From Owenia fusiformis (Eukaryota; Annelida; Polychaeta; Sabellida; Oweniidae): 64,000 bases of DNA. Within the stretch, counting starts at the first letter, position 1. Each line of letters starts with the position of its first letter. A model generated the notes under the pieces. That model saw only the letters and a program-made list of their open reading frames with translations. It was not told the origin of the DNA and made no database searches. The stretch is taken from contig CAIIXF020000010.1 in NCBI GenBank assembly GCA_903813345.2, positions 13,831,181 to 13,895,180 on the forward strand, in the 5' to 3' direction. Below, piece by piece: positions 36,301-48,200 of this stretch. The position numbers and the translations under genes were made by a program.

Positions 36301-39247
36301 ATAGGTCAGGTCGCCTCAATTTTTGAAATCTATGTCGCATGTACAGACACGGTGCGTAGCAACATTGAATGCACATAGCTTTTTCACTTTTACATATCGA
36401 GAAGAATCGTCAACTTTAAAAAGTGGACTTTTCATCAAGGCACTTTTCTAAAAAAAGGAAATAAATTATTTAAAATCTTAATGTCGTCAAGCTCTTGCAA
36501 CTTGCATCAAAGTTACGAAAACTGAGGTCAGATCATTTATAAATCATGAGGTGTCTAGTATTCTTAACTCAATATTCGAAAAATACGAAGTCTGTACTAC
36601 TTGTATGTTGTTATTTCTGTCGTGTTTCATTAGTGATAATATTTTAAATAACTCCAATATATTTGGCAGAGTTTAATGTTTCAGGATAGGTTCTAAAATC
36701 CATATTTGGTTGTTGACTTATCTCCAAGTAGCCCTTTCTACCAAGGAGGGAAGAGCTTTTACCGAGGAGGAGCTTTTGCCAAGGGGAGGAGTTTTTGACA
36801 GCTTTGGCTAAAAAACGTGCGGAAAGTGCTCAGAATGCTGATAAACTGCATGATTTTGAAAAAATCTAGCCAGGGGAGCAGGCTCCCCCAGCTCCCATGG
36901 GTATGGGCCTGCTTTGACTATTCCAAACTATAGAACTGTTTGATGCAAATAAAATATACATACATACAAACACATACATTAATGGCGATCGTGCAGAATA
37001 TCAGATATGGTGTGCCTTTTACAAAACAAATGCATCGAATCTTTTTAAATTTCACGTAAATAATTTTAGAATTCACAAGTTATTGCAAAATCATACCGAG
37101 CCATTCTAATACGTACTGCATCTCCTTTCTTCAAACAGATTTATGAATCTAGGTGAAAAGGTTGCAAAAATGGTAATTCATGATAGATACATGCATTGAG
37201 GCGTCATCGCCGTTCTTTATGAACATGGTACATAAAAATTAACAAGTTTGTGGCTTAACCCACTTGTAACTTCTTCATACCTAGTCCTGGTCCACACTTA
37301 AAAGTGGCAAAAGTGTACAATTTCGTTGGAAAATAATACAAACCTTCTTGTCACGCCTAACCATCGCGTAAGCAGGCGTCACCGTACAGCGTCAAAAAAT
37401 ACAGTAACTTACAGTTTTCTGTACGGTGACGAAAATTAACTGAGTTGAACCAAAAACTATAATGAGGGTTTTAAAAATATTAATTAGATGAAAATAAATA
37501 CGATTTCGGGTGTAATGAAAACAGCATTCTCTTATGAATTGTTTTAACTTTCTAATTATGATAAAAGTTTTTCGAGCACTGCTCGGATTTTCTCTGACTG
37601 GATCGGCCCACATAATCGACTCGAGAGAAAAATGGTGTTTTTTTCACTTTTCGTTTGGTTATTATTTTCCCTGTCGTCGGAGAGTATGGATTATTTTTAT
37701 GAGAATATGTATTTGTTATCTACACATTTTAGAACAGATGAATATTCGGCAAATAATCATTCAGTGTATTTATTTAAAAAAGATCAGAACTGTACGGTGA
37801 CGCATCAGCTGTACGGTGACGCTTCCTTAGATTTTTATGAAGTGCTCTAAGCTTACTGTTCGAACAAGAGGTAAAGAAGCGTCAGATCTACATGTACATT
37901 ATCACTGGTAAGTATCAAGCGAAGGTTACAGCCGTCACCTTCGCATTTAAGATGGCGGACAGGAAGTATTAATTTCGATATTTTTAGTTTTCATGGAATT
38001 AACTATTTGAAAGTTGACTTAATGCTTTGGTATCATTTGAACTAAACCAGGCTTTTCTCATATGACTAACAAATATAGCCTACACAGCCATCTTTACCCC
38101 ATGCAAGATATTGCATCTTTCATCCTAAAAAGTCACACGTGCAAGATGAGATTTACTTGTGACATCCCTTGTTTTAAAACATCAATAACATAGCAACAAG
38201 AGAGTTTTTGGTTTCATGATCTTTACCGTATCATACATTTCCAGTAACCTTCCATTAAGCTGTGGAAGATATCGTTGAACTGTAGCGCCCATGCACTATA
38301 TATGAACAAATGATCATACTCCAGAGTTTCCATTTCATACTCTTAGTCTCATTTAGTTCATCAAAGCATAGCGTCACCGTACAGCTGGTGCGTCACCGTA
38401 CAAATTTGATCTTTTTAAAATTAAATAATGAATGGTTGTTTGCTGAATCTTCGCCCGTTCTAAAATGTGTAAGTAACAAATACATATTCTCATAAAAATA
38501 ATCCATACTCTCAGGCGGTAGGGCAAATAATAACCAAACAAAATGTGAAAAACAACCTTTTTTCACTCTGGTCGATTATGTGGGCCGATTCACTCAGAAA
38601 AAATCAGAACGGTGCTCGTAAAACGTTTATCATAATCAGAAAGTTAAAACCATTTCTAAGAGAATGCTGTTTTTATTTCACATGAAATCGTATTAGTTTT
38701 CATCAAATTAATTTTTTTAAACCCTTGTCATAGTTTTTGCTTCAAAGCAGTTAATTTGCGTTACCGTACAGAAAACTGTACTCCGCTATTTTTTGACGCT
38801 GTACGGTGACGCCTGCTTACGCGATGGTAAGGCGTGCTTGTACTAAATATGAAAACCTGAAAATTGCTGATTTATTGTTTCAGTTCCCAGCACGAGGGCT
38901 TTTAAAATCTATGAATGAATTCACTAATTAGGTCAGCAATGTTTTTCAAGCTTCGATAGTTACATTAATACCGTATAAGTCTTGATTTGCAAGTTTCTGA
39001 TCGTAGTAATTTAATAAATTCAAGGTATTTCAAGATCAGAATTAGAATTAGTCCCCCAAAGAAAAAAATGTACCAATATTTTATGTGATGTCATAAACAG
39101 AACTGTTTTACCGAGACCACTGTTTAAAATACAGAAGAAAATACTCACCATTTCAGCGTTGTTATTTTTCGGGTCCAGACCACAAGGATAGGATTTTGAA
39201 GTGCCTTTAACTTTTATAAGGCCCCCGCCTTTTTGGTGACATTTCAT
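33362..39247 (-). CDS. Globin, neuroglobin/globin X-like, with N-terminal extension
   Basis: Six - strand exons join in one frame: 39247-39149, 35793-35756, 35314-35171, 34922-34796, 33918-33814 and 33499-33362 (216 residues, stop TAA). The globin fold is clear: A helix LSVNEKLQLRVSWNAW, B/C FESFVKMFQDKPETQQVF, E helix SSKLLFHVTRVFKYINMV, F helix LRAAGGRHGCSGYNVP, and G/H from HLGIAMRSLMKKEL to DRLWERLYGFIVVQLC. His in FHVTRV fits E7 and His in GGRH fits proximal F8, so haem binding is expected. Introns fall at the classic B12.2 and G7.0 positions, plus one in the E helix as in other neuroglobin-type genes. The first two exons (about 46 residues, including a 38-bp exon) are outside the globin fold and less certain. 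Likely role: intracellular oxygen, NO or redox chemistry. Confidence 0.85.
33617..33784. mobile_element. 168-bp foldback miniature element in globin intron 5
   Basis: TTGTATTCGCGAATGCAACT plus TTCGGCTGTCGGCTTCCGG at the left is matched, inverted and with a few mismatches, by CGGTAGCCGACAGTCGAAAA plus TTGCATTCACGAATACAA at the right. The arms are about 40 bp around a central 90 bp. No coding potential. Confidence 0.7.
34019..34140. repeat. Dispersed repeat, inverted partner at about 36085-36240
   Basis: ATGCACACTTGGCAAGCTAT plus CAAAAACCA here matches, on the opposite strand, TGGTTTTTGATAGATTGCCA plus AGTGTGCAT near 36155-36185. Flanking CAGTTGTAGCAAGAA also matches. Both copies lie in globin introns, in opposite orientation and about 2 kb apart. 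Confidence 0.6.
35463..35513. repeat. 51-bp perfect palindrome with 25-bp arms
   Basis: Left arm 35463-35487 (starts AAATTATGATATAATGGACG) and right arm 35489-35513 are exact reverse complements around a single G. It lies in globin intron 2, between the exons at 35171-35314 and 35756-35793. It may be the remnant of a tiny inverted-repeat element. Confidence 0.85.
36740..36912. repeat. CAGAATGNTGANAAACTGCA family repeat, copy 3
   Basis: A diverged copy: GCTCAGAATGCTGATAAACTGCA followed by TGATTTTGAAAAAATCTAGCC, with G/C-rich ends (CCAAGGGGAGGAG, GGCTCCCCCAGCTCCC) and GTAGCCC/GGGTATGGGCC-like termini. It lies in globin intron 1. Confidence 0.6.
37352..38836. mobile_element. 1485-bp DNA transposon (CACGCCTAACCATCGCG family), copy 1, non-autonomous
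   Basis: Ends are inverted: CACGCCTAACCATCGCGTAA at the left and TTACGCGATGGTAAGGCGTG at the right. CTTGT is repeated on both flanks (37347-37351 and 38837-38841), a 5-bp target duplication. Imperfect inverted arms of about 480 bp surround a unique centre of about 500 bp (37850-38365). The motif GTACGGTGACGC recurs several times in each arm and may be a transposase-binding repeat. No credible transposase ORF. It sits in globin intron 1. The second copy is at 56985-58470 and a short relative at 50701-51194. Confidence 0.9.
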
Positions 39248-40357
39248 TGGCTAGACGAATCAGCATATTTGGGAAATTATATCTTGTATCAATCCGCCGT
39301 GTCTGAGCCAGGCAAACGAATGTCGTCCCATTTGCAGATTAATAAAGGATTCGATGGCCAGTGAACGCTGCGCTACTAACTCAAAAAATCAAGGGTCCAT
39401 TGACAGGTCAGGGTGATATATACTTTGGCATCACATCAAAACAACTCCATCTCTCTAGATATATTATTACTCATTGATAGAGTACAGGGTGAACAAAAAC
39501 TGAAAAGTGTACATTCCTACTTAAACTACTAGTGAGGAGTGATGCCTTTTATTGCAAATACCAATAGTTGTACCCAAACTATGTTTTGTTTTTACCATAG
39601 TTTAAGTAAAATGTTCCCCAAAGAAACACAGTTACAACTTAGCCTATCACGTGACATCATTCATATTAAGAGCTATACTCCCCTCCATAAGTTTGGCAAC
39701 CTTAGCTCCCCCCTTGAACTACGTGTTAAAGCCCCTTTAATGAAATTACTTATAATATTGATGGAAACGTAACTTGACTTTATTTCAAATACCTCCAAAT
39801 TTTCCCAATTTTTTCCTCAATTACAATAGGTCGAAAATTGATGATAAATTTGATGACAATTTGAAAATCGTCAAAAATTGAGAAAATGTAAACGTAAAAT
39901 CGAGACTCATACGAGATGCTAAATTAAAAAATGATATAAAAAATGTATGACTTCGAATACTTATGATTCAGATGTAGACGTAATTTTGCATATTCCTCAT
40001 TCTAATTGGTTAGACCCAATTGGACCAGGTTAATGAACTAGCATTCAAATCTATGAAATGAATATTCATGTCAGATGTGGTATCTGATTTCTCATCGAAT
40101 TCATATACCTGTCCAGTTGACTAATCAAAACATAGAATCAAATACATTTTTGTGACTAAATTCTTAAACAAAAAATCAAAACTACATTCGTTTTTTATTG
40201 ATGATGAATGAGTTAAATGAGTTTCTTTTTTGTATATATTTTGTCAGTTTGATATTTTCCACATTCGCGATAAGATATAGTTCTTCTGCACAAAAGTAGA
40301 CGCATCCACGTTATTTTGTCACATCTTCTGAATCAGTCGAGTGGACATATCTCAGAA
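39248..40357. promoter_or_regulatory. Shared upstream region of the globin (-) and calmodulin-like gene A (+)
   Basis: The two start codons are head-to-head, 1.1 kb apart. No other gene is seen. The last 100 bp (CTGCACAAAAGTAG, GTCACATCTTCTG, AGTCGAGTGGA) match the DNA upstream of paralogue B at 45170-45270 (CACAAAAGTAGG, TCACGTCTTCTG, GAGTCGATTAGA). This marks a conserved promoter/5' UTR for the EF-hand pair. Confidence 0.5.
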
Positions 40358-43300
40358 ATGGTAAGTTTTTATTTTTATTTAGCATTCAGACATTCTAGAC
40401 TGTACTACAGTGACGTTTATTTATATTTGTATGTTCCACATGGTGAATATTAAAATATGCATTTATAGCGAAATATCCTTTTATAAGAAGTACTGAAAAC
40501 GAAGAACAATAAATGTCTCCCGTACACGACCTTTATAACTTGAAGTACTTTTATTTCAAACACATCATAAGATACATGGCTGTTCGCATGGTGGAACTAC
40601 AAAAAACCATAACTATAATAAAAAGGGAATATAAACTAGCATAAGGCATACATTTTGATAACGGTTACATGATGATTTACATGTAATAATTATAACTAGA
40701 GAACAACAGCGCGAAGGTGTAGCAAATCCCATCGAACAGCCATGGCTGCCATTTTAGCCTTTTAACTAAATTGTCATGATACTATGTCCCGATCTCATGT
40801 ACATTTACGTTGCAAACAGTGAAAATAATGCTAAAACGGCCGCCTGTTGATGCTGTGAGGTATCATCAATTGTTATTTAATCCAAATAAAGTAAACATTA
40901 TTTTGTAGATTTAGACACGGGCTTTCAGGTCATATATGCATTTTAGTCATTAAATGAACAAGAACGCTGGATTATACGTGTTAATAGGGTATCAAATTGA
41001 AATAAAATAACGAAATTAAATATGAACACATTAATGATAAATGACTTTCCGCTATCAGTATTAATGACTATCCGCTACTCAGAATAATTAAAATTGTCTG
41101 AACTATGTGAAGAATTTTTCTATATAACCCCTTGAATGGTCTAATTCACTACCGTCCTCAAAAACCGATCATTTAAAATATTCGATAGTGTAATATCCCT
41201 CAAACTATTCATTTATTTAAGTATAAAATTTCAACAAAACGTTCCACTGCTTTTTTCAGTTATGGCGAAATACTTATGATAAAACATAAATACTGGCCAA
41301 TAATTTCCACCATTTTCAAAATGGCCGCTTGTATTAGCTAAATGTCATTAGAAAGTGTAATAAGCTAGAACTAGGGATTTACATCAAACAACGTCATTGC
41401 ATTACTCATTTCAACTCCTCTTCGACTTATTCAATATCCAATACGATTGTTGACACTAAAATGGTGGCCAATTTAAAACAGCTAACATTCTGAAAATCGG
41501 CTTTACATATAAAACAGAAACAATATTGGACCAGCAGTATTTGAGTTATCGCCTGGACAGACGGACGGGTGGATGGATACGTTCACTATATCCCCCCAAA
41601 CTTCGTTTGATGGGAAAATTAAATAGTAGGGTCTATAGTGGTCGACCTTGCTAATTGTTCTTTTTTGCCTTTTCAACCATGACATTTTTCTTTTTTCAGC
41701 CTCTTTACAACTTATCCCCATCGTCCTACCTCGGTAAGTATCAGTAAATACGCAAAGTAGATTAGCTTGTCTTACTTTTGGAATTTTGATTCTAATATAG
41801 GAATGAAGACGGTGTTGTGAAAATCAAAATAAAGATGAAAAAGCATTTATAAGACACAAATATTATACACATTTAGTGAGAGACGTTCATTATTTCAATG
41901 TAGGGCTGTCAGCCTGGTTCAACCAATACGCACGAGGCAGCACACTACTGGGCAAGCAGGAGCTGAGGGCTGTTCTCTCCAAACACGGGCTCAAACCAAC
42001 CGACAGTGAGCTCCAGTCGATGATCGATGAGGTCTCCGTCGAGAGTAAGTGGAATTTTTTGACTTCATCAATCTGTCTTCAAGCTAGTTCATGATTTTAT
42101 AATTATACCATGTAATCAAGTATTTCCAAAAATTACACGCAAATATGGTTACGTTATTTGGACCTGAAAGAGGGGATATCACTGCTCTATCCGCATGCTT
42201 TGAAAACACTGCCTGATTTCAAGCATTCTACCTTTTAAATATGTTTCGCCTTGCTTATACTCTAGTATGTCATATGCTAATTGAGTTTATTATCAAGATA
42301 TGAAGTTTTCTCAGGGATGATGCATTTGTCCAAAAGATTATAACTGTTACATGATCAGAAATACTCAGTGCTAGATTGGAGTCTCCTAAGATATTTTGTA
42401 CAGCCCTTTGTTGATTGTTGGAACATGAAAAGGATCTGTTAAAATAGAAAGACCTTCTAGTCACCAGAGACATTGTCATATTCGAGCCAAAATTTAACAT
42501 AAACCATTTCTTATGGACACATTTTTTGGACAGGTAATGGCATCGGATTCCAGGCGTTCATTGATTTGGCCAGCGAATACGATGGTTACAGGGACCAAAA
42601 CAAGGAATTCGCAGAGGCATTCAGAATATATGATCGCAGTGGTGAGTGGCTTTGTAACTTCATGAATAATCGAGATAGGTTTTGATATATACTATTAGTG
42701 AGGCATGTCAGTGCTGCTAAAGAGAATCTATATTATCAAATATCCCTAATAGCATAAAATAGAGGGAACTTGAACGAATTGTTACGAAATATGATCACAT
42801 GCTACAATCTACATATTGTGGATATCTAACAACCAGTGTTTTAGTAATTCACATCAGTTTAGTTCAGATACCACTATTAAAAGTAAGTTTCACTACATAC
42901 AAGAATAACTTTTAATGTACGAGGAAATTATGGCCCCTTCTACATATATATAATATGTTCCTGACAGTATAAACTAATATGAAAAAGAGCTGTAATCATA
43001 ATACTAAAAGGTACACAAATGGTAAAAAAATTACACGCAAATATGGTTAAGTTATTTGGACCTGAAAGAGTACACCGATGATGAGGTGGACCTTATTGAC
43101 TGAGATCTGGATATAATTGATATCCACTTCTAGGTTCCGGTGAAATTTCCAAAGAAGACCTTGAATACTGTCTGAACAAGATGGGCAACAAGGGGGCGTC
43201 GGTGGACGCCATCATTGCAGAAGCTGACAGAAATAAGGATGGAAAGATCCAATATGACGGTTGGTTAAATTAACTTTATTTTGAAATAGTGACATTTGAA

Positions 43301-43506
43301 CTCGGTTTGTAGTTGGTATTGTAGAAAATCATCATATCTGCATATGATGGAGCTGCTGGATTTCAATGTACAATTCAATACATGGGGAAGTTAAGATATT
43401 TTTACTGTTTTTGTACCTGTCATGGTTATTATCAATCTCTGGTACATCCAATCCAAGGCATTCTTTATTTTCAGAATTCGTTGAATTGATGAAGAGACGT
43501 TTATAG
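40358..43506 (+). CDS. Calmodulin-like EF-hand protein, paralogue A
   Basis: Six exons: 40358-40360 (ATG only), 41700-41733, 41904-42044, 42534-42641, 43134-43259 and 43475-43506, all with AG/GT boundaries and matching phases, giving 147 residues. Four EF-hand units are laid out as in calmodulin. EF1 (FNQYARGSTLLGKQEL) and EF2 (DEVSVESNGIGFQAF) have lost key calcium ligands. EF3 (DRSGSGEISKED) keeps most, with Asp at position 12. EF4 (DRNKDGKIQYDE) is canonical. The protein should bind about two Ca ions through its C-terminal lobe and act as a troponin C- or calmodulin-type sensor; partners unknown. The intron directly after the start ATG is a calmodulin-gene hallmark. AATAAA at 43823 is a likely poly(A) signal. 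Confidence 0.92.
40690..41635. repeat. Dispersed element with GCAAATCCCATCGAAC left and TTCGTTTGATGGGA right ends
   Basis: Left end ACAGCGCGAAGGTGTAGCAA plus ATCCCATCGAAC; right end GACAGACGGACGGGTGGATG, TTCACTATATCCCC and CTTCGTTTGATGGGA. The same ends bound 52135-52925, and a right-end fragment occurs near 21465-21530. Internal CAAAATGGCCGC tracts resemble the foldback repeat. It fills much of intron 1 of gene A. No coding sequence. Confidence 0.6.
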
Positions 43507-44302
43507 ACCACGTGACTACTACATGTCGACCCAGCACATAATTGTTATGAACATTTTGTTATGAACATTCTCAAGAATTTATCAAAAATTTTAGATTTTC
43601 TATACCACTCGGTGAACATTTTCTATAGTTTTAGATTTGTCTATGTTTCCCAGTATTTACAGTGACACTCAATTGACAATTATTCAACATCAACTACTTA
43701 TTTTCAAATTATGATATGTATTTTCACATATCTTATTAAGTGGTTAATTGTAGTGTGTATGTGTGTCTGCAGGGTCCTAATGGAAACAAGAAAACATATA
43801 TTTCTCTTATTCGATAACCCTGAATAAATAAAATAGAAATAAATAAACTTGTATTAAATCTTATACATCATCTACTAAAATGGTTGTCCAATCAGTGGTC
43901 AGGACCCAACCACGTGACTTAACATCATCACATGATTGGATAGTCTATTTTATGATGGACGTCTTCAAATGTTTTATCGCTAAAAGTCTACTAATAAATT
44001 GTTATCGCTTTGTGAAAATATATATTTATGTAACCACTAAATTATATGTGTCTTAGTTATTTCATTTTGAGGAGTACATCTGGTCGCAATATTTATCATT
44101 GGATTTTTATTGAGATTTGATACATATAGTACTATATTCTATAGGAAATATTAAATATTACATGTACCTCCAGAACGTTACGGGCTAATGCACCTGATAT
44201 TTTGTAGTTAAGGATATACAGTAATCCGAACAATAGGACGCGACGATTGTGCGAAATTGAGAGCAGCAGCTGTATACCACATTTCAACCAATATGTCTTT
44301 AA

Positions 44303-44715
44303 CCCCCCTATCACACCAAACTAGTTCTTACCCGTTCTTGCCTGTCCTACGAAAACGTCGTAAAACGGGCTCAATCTGGCTGTGGTCAGGAAATATGTCT
44401 AAAATAATTAGCTACTTCGTTCATAAACAGTCTTCAATACGTCCATCTTATTCGCAGTTCGTTCAGGTCGCACCACGTCGGTGTGCAACGTCGTATAATG
44501 CGTCCATTAGTCTAGAAGGTCATCATGACCTGATTACAGAACGGTATGGTCGCCATCGAATTTTGAATCGATTCAAAATTCTAAAATCACCTTCCCGTCC
44601 GGGAAAGTCCATGGAGTTCGTAAACAGACCGTAGAACATTGTAGCTACGTTCATTCTGTTCGCACACAGATTAAAACTAGTTTTGAAGAACGTAGTGGCA
44701 ACTTGCTTTGTGTCA
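44303..44715. mobile_element. About 410-bp single-unit copy of the CTATCACACCAAAC element
   Basis: It reads CCCCCCTATCACACCAAACT plus AGTTCTTACCCGTTCTTGCC at the left and runs as the reverse complement of 15383-15794. It ends AGTGGCAACTTGCTTTGTGT, the diverged inverse of the other terminus. An ORF across it (44257-44634) shows no protein resemblance and reflects low stop density in an AACG-rich repeat. Confidence 0.75.
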
Positions 44716-44832
44716 ATCTAGAGGACCTATCGTTTCGACGAAGGTGCACAATTTTCTTACTGATTGCATAATATTTGCAATAACAATGCTAGTTGGTGGA
44801 AGCATTAGTCTTAAATACTTTTATAGGATCAT

Positions 44833-44836
<4 letters not shown>

Positions 44837-44881
<45 letters not shown>

Positions 44882-44902
44882 TGTGTGTATACGTGTGTGT
44901 GT
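44837..44902. repeat. (GT)n/(GCGT)n microsatellite
   Basis: About 15 GT units followed by GCGT units, then an interrupted GTGTGTATACGTGTGTGTG. Simple repeat between the EF-hand genes. Confidence 0.95.
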
Positions 44903-45270
44903 TTTGGGTGCCTCTATTTCTAAATTATTCCTAGTATACAATCGACATAATTATTTGTTAGAATTTTAGAAGGAGTGCTTACTAAAATGTTAGTTACATA
45001 CATTGTGACATTTTTATATGATATAGACATGGTATATGCCATGATATAGCCTCAGAATTCACTTATCTATGAATGAAGTTCTTATTGAATGAGTGACAAT
45101 GATAGCTCCAAATGGTGCACCCCAGGCAATGGTTACGTTCGTGTGCCTTGAGAATAACTTTCGATGACTCGCCTCCGCGACAAAATAAAGTTCCATTTCA
45201 CAAAAGTAGGTACTTTTAGTTTAGTTTATCACGTCTTCTGGGTGAGTCGATTAGATCTTCAATCTTCATT

Positions 45271-48200
45271 ATGGTAAGTCTTTATTTGCATTTATGAATG
45301 TAGTTTCGACTTTATTTAAATTAAAAAAAAGTTCAACTAAAAGCAAAAAGCAAACATATTTTGGAGCTCAAAATTTATATTTGATTTTGATTATATATCT
45401 TTTCTGCTCACTAATACCACATTTATTCCGGGATCCATCAATAAGAAAATTGCAATTAGTTAAAAATTTAAAAAAATTCAAAATGTCCCAATTACTGTTT
45501 TTGTGTGACCTACATATAAATGGTTAATTTGAAGATGGATGGATAAGGGACATAACTCAAGGACTATGTTTTTAAAATGATTATTCACTGCATGCCATGC
45601 CAACGCATTTGACAAAGTGTACGTTTTTCGACCATCCGGATTTTAGTTTTGTATAAATTTATTTTCTGCTTGAAAGAAAAATGTCAAGATGGTTAACTTT
45701 GAATAATGACGTTACGTTACATTCTTATACAAATACTAATAAATAGTTATACAGGGTCATGAAATTGCTGACATTTATTCAGCAGTTGTTCCATCTGGTA
45801 GATTCTCTATTCATTTGTAATATGTATTAGACACATATATAATGTTGTATTTGAAGTAATATATAAATTAATATTTTTCTTTGGAAACGTCCACAAAAAT
45901 TAACTGTGTCGTAGGGCATACGTGTTTTTCTTATGGAACTATAAGAACGCTAAATAGGAACAGGAAAACCCCAAACGCCCTATTCTGGTGACTTTGAAAC
46001 TGCGTGTGTATGTGTATATTTCTAGATTATTCCTAGTATACAATCGGTATATTCATTTGTTAGAATTTCAATGCTCGATCTCCATTGAACAAAATGTGCA
46101 ATTTTACTCAAATATGATTGATTTGCTTCCTAGGCCTACTTATGTCTCTGTATTTAAAAAATACCGATGTTCTTTCGTGCTACGCTTCTTTAATCTGTGA
46201 AAAATGCTTCTTTTTTCAGCCTCTCTTCAACTTATCCCCATCGTCCTACCTTGGTGAGTATCAATACGTAACGTATACTACTGGATTAGCATCTTGTCTT
46301 TCAGATTCTTGATTTTATTTCTGGAATATATATAAAATAAAGAAAGAAAAAGGCAAACATGCAAAGTGTGAGTAGGGTCACCCTGTGAATACTAAAAGGA
46401 TTCGTCCTAAAATCAACAGGCGAAAGTAGAGAAGTAACCATGAATTTTACAATTATACTTTCACGTACCATGTATGGTTTTATGAATTAGTTTATGAATT
46501 TTAACGGTCAACTTTCAACGATTTAAAAAAAATAAGACTGCATTCAGCCAATCGCCAACGATATTACTGCTCAACAAAATAAATTAAGTGAGTGTTTTGG
46601 AAGACATCAAAACATCCAATTTGTTAATGTGAACATTATTCCAACAGGGCTGTCGTCCTGGTTCAACCAATACGCACGAGGCAGCACATTACTGGGCAAG
46701 CAGGAGCTGAGGGCTGTTCTCTCCAAACACGGGCTCAAACCAACCGACAGTGAGCTCCAGTCGATGATCGATGAGGTCTCCGTCGAGAGTAAGTGCTGGT
46801 TTTGGACTTTATTCTGATTTAAAACTGGAATATAGTTTTATGATTATTTCATCAGGAATAACTTTTTAAACCAAATTCACAAATCCTGCTGATGCATTGA
46901 CACCTAGCAAGATATCATTGCAGCTCCAAAAATCAGAATAGAAACATAAAAAGAATCCATTAAAACAAAATAACCTTGGATCAGAAAACATCTGTATTTA
47001 TCAAAAATTAAAGCATGCACACATCAACTATTCTGTAACGGATATTATTTTTGATAGGTAATGGCATCGGTTTTCAGGCCTTCATTGATCTGACCAGTGA
47101 ATTTATGGATTACAGGGACCAGGAGAAAGAATTGGCAGAAGCATTCAGAATATATGATCGCAGTGGTGAGTCATTCTGATTTATCAGAGTCCCTCGATCT
47201 TTACCTAACGCTTTTGAGAACTATTCCAAAAGGATAGTAAAGGCTGTGGATCCCACAATGGTGGTGAGTGGTTTCGTAACTTCATATGTACCTGTAATCC
47301 ATTTGGAACAGTACAGGGTGGGCCAAAAAATTTTGCAACCTTTTTAGAAGGCAAAAAAAGTATTATAACATTATGGTATTGACATGAAATTTTTTTTACA
47401 GAAACTTAAGGATAGGCATATTTTACAATTTAAATGCTTAAGCTAATACTGACATCAAATTTTTTTGTCAGATGTTTGAATATTAATGGTAAATTGTTCA
47501 TGTGTCCGAGATTTACCGATTTTCCTAGAAAATGTGATTTTCTATCATTTTATGTGATCATCGATAGAACATTTGTTATGTTCACTAAATCTGCTGCAAT
47601 CTTTGTTAAATGGTGTATTGAGCGGCTATTCATCAGGACTAATGAATCAAGGGGTATTTTGCTCCAGATATTCCATAGTGACTTTTGGCCTATGGTCAGG
47701 AGCGCTATCCTGCTGGAATATGTAATCACTTGGGGCTGAAAGAGCCCCCATTCTTGAAAGATGTCCCTTTAGAAGAAGATTAATCCTGAGTCGAATGGCC
47801 ACCCAATACACCAGATGCCAACCCCTGGGACTATCACACATGGGGGCACCTGGAGCAATGTATTGTAGTTAATGGTTATACCCCACAAATTATTGATCAA
47901 CTATAAGAAGTTCTGCAGGATAAGTGGAGACGACTACCACAAGAACTGCTGGATCTCGCCATTGACCAGTTCAGTTCTCGTCTCCGTGTGATTGTTAAGG
48001 TGAAAGGCGGATGCATAGAACATTTGTTTAATAAATAATTAATACAGTGTAACAATATTACCATAGTGACTAGATCCTGATATAAACCTGTACTAGACAT
48101 TGGTTAAACAGTTATCAAAGATTGTAGCAGATTTAGTAAACATAATGAATGTGTTATTGTTGATCACATAAAATCATAGAAAGTCCGATTTTCTCGGAAA

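Larger units (their letters stand above)
43507..45270. other. Region between the two EF-hand paralogues
   Basis: The first 550 bp hold the gene A 3' UTR and flank, which align with the gene B 3' flank (CACGTGA, CATGTCGACCCA, ACATAATTG, ATGAACATTTTG). This shows that the duplication included downstream DNA. The rest holds the inverted-repeat element (44303-44715), a GT microsatellite (44837-44902) and the gene B upstream region. Confidence 0.6.

Noticed and set aside
37534-37850. Open frames inside transposon copy 1
   Set aside because: Hydrophobic, arm-derived, not kept as an equivalent frame in copy 2 (which has its own stops); not a transposase.
44257-44634. 125-codon + strand frame
   Set aside because: Coincides with the CTATCACACC repeat element; protein is Ser/Arg-rich noise from AACG/CGTT words.
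47434-47739. 101-codon + strand frame in EF-hand gene B intron 4
   Set aside because: Reads through a mariner terminal repeat in the wrong frame and, in part, antisense to the QQD fragment.
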